This document shows positions 36,070 to 46,004 of a stretch of DNA of 64,000 nt, piece after piece. The stretch is taken from positions 2,526,993-2,590,992 of the forward strand of contig OU342809.1 of assembly GCA_910591455.2 (NCBI GenBank). Direction: 5' to 3'. The notes beneath the pieces are model-generated. The model was not told the origin of the DNA. It saw only the letters and a list, made by a program, of their open reading frames with translations, and made no database searches. How positions within the stretch are numbered: position 1 is the stretch's first letter; the number at the start of each line of letters is the position of its first letter. This DNA comes from Pholis gunnellus. Lineage: Eukaryota; Chordata; Actinopteri; Perciformes; Pholidae. The translations under genes and the position numbers were made by a program.

Positions 36070-36760
36070 ACTAAAAACTCCTTTATTTGTGATTCAGAAA
36101 TGTTACTATTTTGCTCATAGTTGTACTTAATCATTGTAGTTAATTTTGTAATTAAGGATTTTGCTTCCATCATTCGAACATTTGAATTATTGATTTTTTT
36201 TCATTATTAGAGGGTTTTACTTAAATCGTATGCATTTTGTTTAATTTTGTTATTAAGGATTTTACTTATTCATTAGAATGTAGCTCATTGTTGTACTTCA
36301 TTAATGTTGCAATCAAGGAATTTACTATTTTTTATTGTTAAGGATTTTTCTTATTTCATAAGAACATTGTCATTATGGATTTAGCTTGTTTATTATAATC
36401 AACGATTTTTCTTATTTCATAAGATTTTAACTAATTTTTGTTCTTCATAAATTGATTCATTTTTGTAATAAAGGAATTTAAAACAATTATAATAAAGGAT
36501 TTTGCTTAAATCATGAGCGTTTTGCTTGATTTTGTAACTATCGAAATGACCTTTTTCATAAAATGTTTGCTTATTTTGTATGAATTTTCAATATTATGTA
36601 ATTAAGAATATTAATTATTAATAAGAATGTTGTAATTATTTGTTTTTCTTACTTCATACCTAATTCTGTAAATGAGGTTGTTTCTCCTTTCATAAGAACT
36701 TTGCTTATTGTTGTTCTTAAGTATTTTGATTACTTTTGTAATAAAAGGATTTTGATACAA
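36070..36760. repeat. Degenerate AT-rich array built on 'ttaaggattttgctta'
   Basis: Phrases such as 'aattaaggattttgctt', 'attaaggattttacttatt' and 'ttaaggatttttcttattt' recur irregularly every 40-90 bp over about 700 bp. No coding role. Confidence 0.6.
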
Positions 36761-37371
36761 AATATCCTCCTAATCAAACAATCTGAATAAAATATGAACA
36801 CATACGTAAAACTAAACATACTTGTACTGCACAGGTACATATAGTACTAGTACTACTTTAACAAAGTACTTTAAGGGTTGTTGAACTTGGGTCCAGTCGG
36901 ATCACTTTTGGACGTGGAACAGACAACATGTGAGTTTATTAAATCATCAGAACTAATAAATCACAAGAAACTATTCAGTGAAGGAGAAACAAGCAAACCG
37001 AAGCACACATGATGTCTGGATCACCATAGCAACACACAGGAAGGTGCTGGATGTGCTCACAGAGATGTTGATCTGATGATCGACAGTCAGACGGACCAGT
37101 CGGTTTGTGTACAAGCCTCACTTAAACTGTGGGCGGGACTGAAAGTGTTGCTGCAGCTAAAAACAACACAAACAGATTCACAGCTTCAGATCAATTTCAA
37201 AATAAAAAGCAGAGACTGAAAAATGAACCTCCAGAGCAAAACAATATGAGCTGAAGACATCCTGCAGCTTCATGACGCACTAATTCAAGTGAAACAACAC
37301 AGAAACACGATGCAGTGAAGTGAGTGAGACACATGATCGAAAGCAAACAGTTACACACAGACTGCAGTAGT

Positions 37372-37590
37372 TATAGTAGTAAGTAGCTGTAACTGCTGAA
37401 GTCAACACATCCATCAGAAAGAATGAGACGACACTGACAGCGTTCATCTGAGAGGAACAGCTCAGCCTGTCATGGAAACATTCCTATAATCTGCAATCAG
37501 TCAGCAGCTTCTTGTGAAATCAGAGATAACCAGATTCACACAACTGCAGTTCAGAGAGGTGTAAATATGATGTGTACAACTAAAGACCAG
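37372..37590 (+). repeat. Promoter-like block, copy 2 of 3
   Basis: Close match to 24676-24900 from 'agtagctgtaactgctgaag' to 'caactaaagaccag', same orientation. No signal-peptide exon or SRCR exon follows it, so it may mark a deleted gene copy. Confidence 0.7.
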
Positions 37591-37599
37591 CAACTCATC

Positions 37600-38880
37600 A
37601 GTGAAGACGATCAGAGCAGAGAGCTCACAAATACTTCTCCTGAATCATTATATCGGAGAATAAACTCCTCACTCACACCAACAACAATGCCAAACCGGGC
37701 CGGAGGCGTAACGTGAGGGGGGCCGATGGCCACTTCCCCCCTTCCTGTTGATCTCAACTGCACACCTGTAAAGATTCCTGACTGCACCGTTGTGACGCTA
37801 TCACAGTCACAAACGTTCACAGACACACGAGGTGAAAACAATACCAGCGTCAATGTCACGGCTGGTAAAACGTACATTTTTTACTTATTTATTTATTACA
37901 TTTTAAATTGATATCAACAATTCGTGTTGCAAAGTTGTTTAAAGGTATAACATGTTCAGCGTATCCTCAGACAACGGTTAGCATGATATCTTATAAAACT
38001 CCACGTTTTCATGCGTCCAGCAACACGAAGAGCTAGGAACATATCAGTTTATACTTCTTTTAACTCCTTTTAGGAAATAATATATTTATTTATTTTGTTT
38101 GTGAGTATTTGTTTATTGACAGTTTGATATATTTTGTGTCCATTGTATTTGTGATTCTTGTTTTGTTTGACTTATTTGATGCTTGTGCAAAATAAAAAGT
38201 GAAACTGACCTAAAAGGCAAATCACACAGCTACAGAGCAGCGCAAGATATGAATAAAAAGTCTCAAATTTAACTGAATAAAATTCATATTTTCAGTGGCA
38301 AACAGAGAAGTCTGAGAGAAGTGAGAGTTGGAGCAGAGCTGCAGATTGTTTCAGATTTGTGGAGCATAAGAACTGAATGCTGCTTCTACAGGTCTAGTTT
38401 GGACCTGAACCAGATCCTCAAAGTGATCCATCGTTTACATTAATATTCCAAAACAGCTGAAATAATTGTTTTATCACCTTTCTGTGTTAGATGTAAAGTA
38501 TGTGAGGACACACACACTCACCTCTGTTGTCTGGTTGATTATCAGGACACTTTCACTGCTGTTCTTTAACTCATGACAGAACGATGGAGGTGGATTATGA
38601 TTCAGATGCATTGGTTCTGATAGAACTGGCTCTGGAGGGGTCTGGATCAGGACTCCAACAAGACTTTCTTGTATTTTACCTCTGAAAGCTGAAAGGCAGG
38701 TGTGTACATTTGACTCCACTGAATATCTTTGGCTTTTGGACTCTTGGTCGGACAAACCGAGACATTTAAAGATGTCACCTTGGACTCCATCTCAACAATG
38801 TGTGCTGCAGTAAACACCACTCGTGTTTTATAGACTCAATGATTGATCACTTTAAACACATAACTGATGGATTCATCAAC
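37600..38880. other. Intergenic, no gene recognised
   Basis: Short open frames at 37611-37877 and 38474-38755 (minus) show no family motif. No SRCR-coding remnant was seen. Confidence 0.5.
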
Positions 38881-38895
38881 TATTAATATTATGCT

Positions 38896-39135
38896 TAGTT
38901 GCAGCTGTAATGTCTCCTCTGAATGACTCTCTGCTGATGTTCAAACATGTACCGGAAATAATAAGAAGACGCTGACCACATTAATCTGATCGGAACATCT
39001 CAGCCTGGCCTGGTGGTCATGGAAACAGTCGTATAATCAGCAATCAGTCCGCAGCTTCTTGTGAAATTAAAGATCATAATTTTCACAGAAACACACTTCA
39101 GAAAGGTTTGCCAAAATGCACAGAGTGTAAATATT
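38896..39135 (+). repeat. Promoter-like block, copy 3 of 3 (diverged)
   Basis: Shares 'catggaaaca', 'taatc.gcaatcagtc' and 'gcagcttcttgtgaaat' with the other copies, in the same order and orientation. Confidence 0.65.
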
Positions 39136-39149
39136 ATCTTAAATGGACC

Positions 39150-39545
39150 GATTTAACAAAGGGAAAGGCAGTGAGAAAGAGACTCAAAACAACCACAAAA
39201 AGTTAAAAAACAAACCCAAAGAGACATAAACTGACTATAAAGAGACTGAAAACAACCACAAATTGGAACAAAATGACTACAAAGAGATATAATGCAACTA
39301 CTGAGAGACTGCAAACAACCACAAAAGCTTTAAAACAACCACAAAGAAACTTAAAACTACTACAAAGAAACTTAAAACTACTACAAAGAAACTTAAAACT
39401 ACTACAAAGATACGCAAATCGACTGCAAAAAGACTAAAACAACCACAAACGTTTTAAAACAACCACAAAGAGATGTAAAAAAACCACAAATAAACTTAAA
39501 ACAACCACAAAGAAACTAAAAACAACCACAACGAAACTTAAAACT
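39150..39545. repeat. Degenerate 'acaaccacaaagaaactta' minisatellite, copy 2
   Basis: About 18-21-bp units ('aaaactactacaaagaaactt' repeated exactly in the middle). Same family as 13510-13740. Confidence 0.8.
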
Positions 39546-39587
39546 ACTTCTACTACACGCACACACTCATTTATATGGATTCAGGGA

Positions 39588-40110
39588 GTCTCTGATAGAA
39601 GAGCAAAATACATGAATTTGACACTTTGTTTAAGACCGCCCTGAACAAACACTTAATTTTGTGACCATTTAATTGATAATGAAATGAACAATATAGGAAG
39701 ACGAAACTCTTTATTTCTCATTTCAAGTGTTAAAGAAGTCTCATAGTTTTCCATTAAGGAAACAAATGTCAAAATCGCTGCATAACTTTAATTTAAATTG
39801 GAAAAAATTATAATTTATTGATGATTAATGATGATTCAATCCGTCTGTTTTTGTAACAGATTTTGGCTACATTGGGTCATTGCACATTTACAACCATTTA
39901 ACAATCCTTGAAACTCCACGATATGGGCAAATAAACCCCTCAGTGAACACCTGGACTCCTCAAATATTATGGTCTTCTAGTTCATAGTGCATTAAGATTA
40001 AATCATTTTTGGGGCATTAATGATTTTTTCCATCCATAATATTTTCGTTTTGAATAAAATGTATATTTTTCTGTTTTGATACAGAACAAATACATCAGTG
40101 ATTATTTCTC
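39588..40110 (+). repeat. Long direct repeat, right copy (partner 23238-23730)
   Basis: Shares the block order of the left copy, with an extra ~40 bp near 39935 and another near 40040. It ends about 800 bp before the ftsj1 ATG. Confidence 0.85.
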
Positions 40111-40840
40111 CGAGTGATTTTACAAAAGCTCTTTCCTGTGTCTGCAGCGACACCGTGTGGCCGCTCCTGAGACGACAGGAACATGGAAACAATAAGACTT
40201 ACTACAAGGGAAAATAAACAATAAGTTTGTCGTCACTAAAGTATAAGTTTGATTTAAAAAGATGAATGTCTGTATTTTAACTTGTATCATTGATGTTTGT
40301 CAAGGGCACCGTCATTTTGAACAGGCGCTTCGTAGGACAGCTACCGGTGGGGGTCCTTCCACCGTCAACACCGGAACAGCACGTGAACAGTAAGCAACCC
40401 AGTTTGTAGACGGTTCATTGTCTGTAGAATGTGATGTGGCGCTATTGTTTTACATATATTGATTTATATAAAGATGTTTACATTCAACCTGGAGACATAA
40501 ACTAATCTAATGTTCGACAATAAGCTCCGGCAGCCGTGAAATATGCGGTTTGTTGTGCACTCTACGCCAAACCCCGTTTTACAAGTGGTTTAAATCAGGT
40601 TACCCGGTGTTCAGCAGTATAACAATGTTTTACAAACAATTATCAAATATGTTGTGGATTCATTAAGATGCGCTGGTAAATTCGGCTGATATAGAATAAA
40701 CCAAACACAAGTTATTAATGCTAAATCATGACTTTCTTAGTTGGTTAACAACACAGTCGTTGATAACGGTGGAACTTAATTTGGTTAAAACAATTTATTC
40801 CACTGAGAGAAGAGAAACCAGTAAGATGTTGCTGGTGTCT

Positions 40841-40845
<5 letters not shown>

Positions 40846-40871
<26 letters not shown>
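40846..40871. repeat. TG microsatellite before the ftsj1 start
   Basis: (TG)n about 30 bp upstream of the ftsj1 ATG. It is followed by 'ttattttcatcaaagg' and 'ggtcag', which may be a splice acceptor of a 5' UTR intron. Confidence 0.85.
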
Positions 40872-40878
<7 letters not shown>

Positions 40879-40901
40879 CATCAAAGGGGTCAGAGGTCAG
40901 G

Positions 40902-43746
40902 ATGGGTCGTTCCTCCAAAGACAAGCGGGACATTTACTACCGTCTGGCCAAAGAGGAGGGCTGGAGAGCGAGGAGCGCCTTCAAGCTGCTGCAGCTCGAC
41001 CACGAGTTCAACCTGTTCACAGGTGAGACACCTGAGACGACCAGACACCCGACGGGTCCCCAACGGGTCCCGCCTACACTACAGCCCCCTGAAAAGGGTG
41101 GAGCTGAGCCGGAGTCTGGGTCCTCTTTGGGCCCTTCAGGCTGTGTTCTTCTTCTGTCTTTTATTAAATGTCTGATTTGTATGACGGTTTTATTTTCCCT
41201 CTCTCAGGTGTGAACAGAGCCGTTGATCTGTGTGCAGCTCCTGGCAGCTGGAGTCAAGTCCTCAGTCGTAAACTCAGGTTTTTATTTATTCTTTCTCTAT
41301 TAACCTTAAACTCACCTGGGCAGATATGAAATGGATGTTAATAAAGCCAAGAGTTAACTATGTCGCTGTCTTGTGTTTTTTTCCACTCAGAGCTCAGGAG
41401 GAGAAGGGCGACGCCGGTGAGGAGGTGAAGATCGTGGCGGTGGACCTGCAGGCCATGGCTCCTCTACCAGGAGTCACTCAGATCCAGGGAGACATCACCA
41501 AGGTGAGGACACCGTGGACGAGCATGCAGCTCTGATCGTCCTCTTGTCCACTGCGGGATCTTAACCAAACGTAACGGTCGTAACGTCTTCTTCTTCCTCT
41601 TCCTCTCAGGTGTCGACGGCTCAGGAGATCATCCGTCACTTTGAGGGTCAGCCGGCCGACCTGGTGGTGTGTGACGGCGCTCCAGACGGTGAGACTTCCT
41701 GTCCGTCCTCGCCCGTTCTTGAGGCTCTCCTTTTTATTCAGTCATTTTACCGTTCTTTCTCCATAGTGACCGGGCTCCACGACGTGGACGAGTACATCCA
41801 GGCTCAGCTGCTGTTGGCCGTGAGTACACAGAGGTGTGTTGTTGTTGTCGTTCACCTGTCGGTCTGCGACGTCACACTGACCCCCGTTTGTCTCTCAGGC
41901 TCTGAACATCACAACTCACGTCCTGAAACCCGGAGGGACGTTTGTGGCCAAGGTGAGTCCAGCTCTTGTTCAGATGATTTATTAACTAGAAAGGACCCAG
42001 TCGAGTTCAGATCTCCACCAGGTTTCATTTACCGTTTAAACGTGAGGCTGAAGCCTAATGAGAAGGCGAATAAACTGTCTCTGGATGTGGTTCAGTATCA
42101 AATAAAGGTTTCGCTCTTCTGGCTCAGATCTTCAGAGGCAAAGACGTGACTCTGCTGTACTCTCAGCTGAAGATCTTCTTCAGTGGTGTGACCTGCGCCA
42201 AACCTCGCAGCAGCAGGAACTCCAGCATAGGTGAGCCCCCCCCACTGACCAATCACACGGCTCAAACAGGAGACAAACTCCGCCCACCTGCTCATATAGT
42301 CATCTTTTATTCAACTTTTGTGCACAGAGTGCTTGATGAAATCATCTTTAAAAAGTATTAAATTGTGTCTATTGTACCACATTCATTACTCACAGTATCT
42401 GTCTGTCTGTCTGTGTGCAGAGGCCTTCGTGGTGTGCCAGAATTACTCTCCTCCTGACGGTTACGTCCCCAACATGTCCAACCCTCTGCTGGATCACTCC
42501 TACGGTAACTACGAGCCCGCGTGGTCCGTGTCTGGATATCTGATCCGGATCGGGAAAATCACAAGACCTCTAGAAGATAGAAACCACTTCCCTTCACTTG
42601 AGTGTTTGTTGACAAGTCGGCCGGCTCTGCTTAACTAATTCCTTTATTTTAAAAGACCCATAGAGAGGTGCAATATATATCTATATCTATATAGATATGT
42701 ATCTTATATATCATGCTCATTATCTTATTTTCCTGTTCTGTCTTTAAAGTGGACGTCTCAGGGAATAAGACCTTTTAGCACATACAATATATTGATACCA
42801 AAGAAAGTTGCTGAACAGTGACCCCGTGTGGCCACAGGTGGTAATGAAGGATTAACGGTGAATCCTAAAACATGGTGTAACATGAGAATTAAGAAGAGAA
42901 GAATCGTAAAGTCAGTAATGTCAGAGACACAAAGATCACTAGCATGAGCCACCAAAAACTACTGCTCAGTGTTTTATATCGTCTGTCATTTTGAAAGAGG
43001 ACGAATGCGTTATTTCTTATTTTAAAGGTTTGCATACCGGTAGTCTGTTGATTCACTGCGTGTCCTGGTTTTACTCAGTCTGGATTGTGGTCTCTGTCCT
43101 TTTAGATGTGGACTTCAACCAGTTGGAGGGTCCCAACCGCGTCATCGTTCCCTTCCTGGCGTGCGGTGACCTCAGCGCCTTCGACTCGGACAGGACCTAC
43201 CCTCTGCAGGTGAGGAGACACAGGACTATCTTTAATCACAGAAACATGGCTCTTACATTTAAACTAGTGCAGATAATCCCTTAAAGATCTATTCATGTAT
43301 CCCATAATTAACCCCAAATCCTGCAGATGTTTCTCTAAATGCCATCATGTCTGAGTGACAGATTTAAGAATCCCTTTAAATATTAATAAACTGAAACTAC
43401 GTCAAATACTTCTAATTAACGTGTGAATCAAGGAGGAAGTGATGTACCCCTTAAAGTCTGTTTTCATGGATGAAGGGTGCATTATGGGTATTTTAAAGGG
43501 TTCTAGTTTATATAGTTAAAATGTTTTTCTTTTCATCACACCTAAACCATCGCCGAGCTGTTGCCTTCTTTCTTTCTTCAGCTGGATGCTGGTAAACAGT
43601 ACCAGTACACCCCCCCCACCCAGCCGCCGATACGCCCCCCCTACCAGCAGGCCTGCCACCTGCGCAAGAACAACCTGCTGTCCAGAGAAGACGCTCCGTC
43701 CAACCAGAGTCAAGAGGAGGCGGAGCCAGCGGCCGAATCCACCTGA
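40902..43746 (+). CDS. ftsj1: tRNA (2'-O-ribose) methyltransferase FTSJ1 (Trm7 homologue)
   Basis: Ten exons join in frame: 40902-41022, 41208-41277, 41391-41502, 41610-41688, 41767-41819, 41899-41952, 42128-42230, 42421-42504, 43106-43209, 43582-43746, giving 314 residues (human about 329). The start MGRSSKDKRDIYYRLAKEEG is near-identical to the family. The SAM site is VDLCAAPGSWSQVLS. The K-D-K-E catalytic tetrad is intact: Lys28 (SAFKLLQL), Asp123 (VVCDGAPD), Lys163 (GGTFVAK), Glu198 (NSSIEAF). The tail YQYTPPTQPPI is also conserved. Family role: 2'-O-methylation of positions 32 and 34 in the anticodon loop of tRNA-Phe and others, with partner proteins THADA (32) and WDR6 (34); human loss causes X-linked intellectual disability. 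A palindromic MITE sits in the 3' UTR. Confidence 0.97.
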
Positions 43747-43769
43747 GCCGAGTTCTCGTTAAAGGAACA

Positions 43770-44035
43770 GTCCGGCATTTTGGGATCGTCAAGCGCAGCG
43801 ACAGAACCAGAGTGTGCATTAGCTTAGCTTAGCACAAAGACTGGAAACAGGGGGAAACTGCTAGCCTTTTCCTTAATCCACCGTTGTGCTAAGCTAGGCT
43901 AAACACGTCACACTGTCCCAGATATTTTTACTATTCTGATTTCATGATTTTTATTTGTGGCAGATCCTTCCGTTCATTAGGCTTGGATTGAGGAATTGTA
44001 AACATTTTATTTAAAAAAAAATAAAAGTTATCTCT
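43770..44035 (+). other. ftsj1 3' UTR with fold-back MITE and poly(A) signal
   Basis: 'gcttagcttagcacaaagac' (about 43818) and 'ttgtgctaagctaggctaa' (about 43883) are inverted relative to each other, with 'tggaaacagggggaaactgc' between. 'aaaaataaaag' at about 44020 is a likely poly(A) signal, so the MITE would be transcribed. Confidence 0.6.
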
Positions 44036-44339
44036 TGGAGGCAAACTGACTTATGTGGTTCACGTGATTTGTATTTTAAGAGTAATTAAACTGTTATATT
44101 TTTGTCTCTAAGCAATTTGCATTTTGCTGCTGTAGATGTTTACGGCTGTGCTAATTTTAAGTAATTTATATATTGTTGGTTAGTTTAATCTACAGCTGTG
44201 AGGACCACGTATCTCACATCTGAGATGTGAAAAGTACAATATGTACCTCTGAGATGTAGTACAGGAGAAGTATAAAGTTAAATTAAATGGAAGTACTTGT
44301 AAAATACAAGTACCTCTGATTTGTACTTGAGTCCAGTCC

Positions 44340-44695
44340 CTACTATTAGGACGTACTGCGTCTGTACGCGTTGACGTCATGACGCAAGGAGGACTCGCAC
44401 AACCGCATTGTTGTTGGGTGAAGAGAAGCTCCGGGCAGCCGCTGAGCTCTGCCGCCTCTAACCGCTTCTAAACGGCCGTAATGAGCAGCTAAATTACAAC
44501 CGATCAAAGTTAAATACCGGCTCCGTCGCGCTGGATATCTGTCGGTTGCTTCTCAAGTTTAACTCGGTTGAGCAGCGCGAGCCGCGGCCGTTGGACGAGC
44601 GGACTGAAAATGTGGATTTAACTGCAGCTTCGCTCCGCAGGGCCGCGCCGCCATTGCTGCCGTTTTTACAAGCTGAATTCGTGAAAATACCTTTG
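44340..44695 (+). promoter_or_regulatory. brd1-like promoter and non-coding exon 1
   Basis: A GC-rich patch with TGACGTCA (a perfect CRE) at about 44373, followed by 'tgacgcaagg'. It ends in a good donor, ctttg|gtaagt, at 44695/44696. The next acceptor (tctcag at 45981-45986) opens the ATG exon. The exact transcription start is not visible. Confidence 0.55.
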
Positions 44696-45986
44696 GTAAG
44701 TTCAGCCCCACTGTGTCCTCACCTCTTTAATATCACCCCCTTATAGTCTGGACTGGTTTACATCTAAAAACCAGTCCGTGCTGGTCTGAGAGAAAGCCTC
44801 CCCTTTTACAAATCGAGGCAGATTCATGTTGTGCTGGTCGCCATATTTCCTCCCCCCTTCAGTTTAGGTGTATTAATGCTAGCAGGCTAACGTTAGCCCC
44901 GGTTTGTGGACGGAGTGTCCTAATGCGTTTAACCGGCCACCGGGAGGGCCAACCGCCTGAGAGGAGGAGGGCACACCGGGGTGTTCTTTTCTTGTAACAG
45001 ACCCGTGTTTGGTGCATCGCTTTTAAAGCTGTGGTGCGATTAATAACGAAAGATTAACGTTGTGGGTTCAGTTAAAGAGGAGCTAACGTTAGCCGGTGGG
45101 TAGCACACACACACACACACACACACCAGAGAAACCGAACGAGCTGCAGCTGCTGTTAGCCGATTATTTCCACCAACCGCCGTCAGCGGCTTTAGCCAGT
45201 CTCGCTGTCATGAGTGGCCGTGGAGGTGTGGTGCTCTCGGTGCCTTTCTTTCTTTCGTCCAGTGAACGTTATCGTTTCCGCCCCCTTTGCTCCCAACTAC
45301 AGCCAACTGAAAACATGACCTCGTAAATGAATTAAAGCTGCACAAACAGACACACTATGTGAAAGGAGGACCGGTCTCATTTTTTGAATGAAAAAACATT
45401 TGTACATTAGCAGCAATGTAGCACAACACGGAAGCATCGCCGAATGTTGAATTGCAATGAAACTATTTTGTCCTTAAAATGAATGAATAAATAATCCTGA
45501 TTATCCTTTTGACCATGATCGTGCAGCCCTCATACATTTAGCAGTTTAGTGTATTTTGTGACACGAGGAGAATGATTGAACACATTTATGTTCCCCAAAC
45601 GTAATAATTGGGAAACACGTGGAACAGATATCAAACATGTTCAAACAATATCCAGGCCGAATGTGGTTAGATGAGACGTGTCTGTACCATGTGACAGACG
45701 CTCTGCATCAGTAATACATTCATAGTTTGATAGACCCGCAGAACAAGTACAAACCACTGGAAGTCTGTGTTCTGTGGTCCTCTCTGATTGAAGAGGTAAA
45801 GACATCCTTGTGTAAACACGTTAACTGCTGCATGATTGCTCCTGAAGGCCTCATTGAGGGTCAAGGCCTGGTAATGATTACTGCAGGTTCTGTTAGACGT
45901 AACGCTCGTTGCTTCACAGACTTAATGACTTTAAGAAATTGTAAGTCGAGTCTTTAACGCTGGCGTTTTGTTCGTCTGGTTCTCAG
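44696..45986 (+). other. brd1-like intron 1
   Basis: Contains a short CA run (45103-45125) and otherwise no recognised element. Small open frames look like chance. Confidence 0.6.
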
Positions 45987-46004
45987 GGTTTTTACGGCTT
46001 CGAG

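Noticed and set aside
37611..37877. Possible first exon after promoter-like copy 2
   Set aside because: No signal peptide on the plus strand and no SRCR sequence downstream; the minus frame has no family match.
38474..38755. 93-codon minus-strand frame near the orphan promoter block
   Set aside because: Some proline-rich resemblance to fish immune-gene linkers was considered, but no motif is firm enough.
44546..44746. 66-codon frame over the brd1-like first exon
   Set aside because: No ATG opens it and it reads through the splice donor at 44695.
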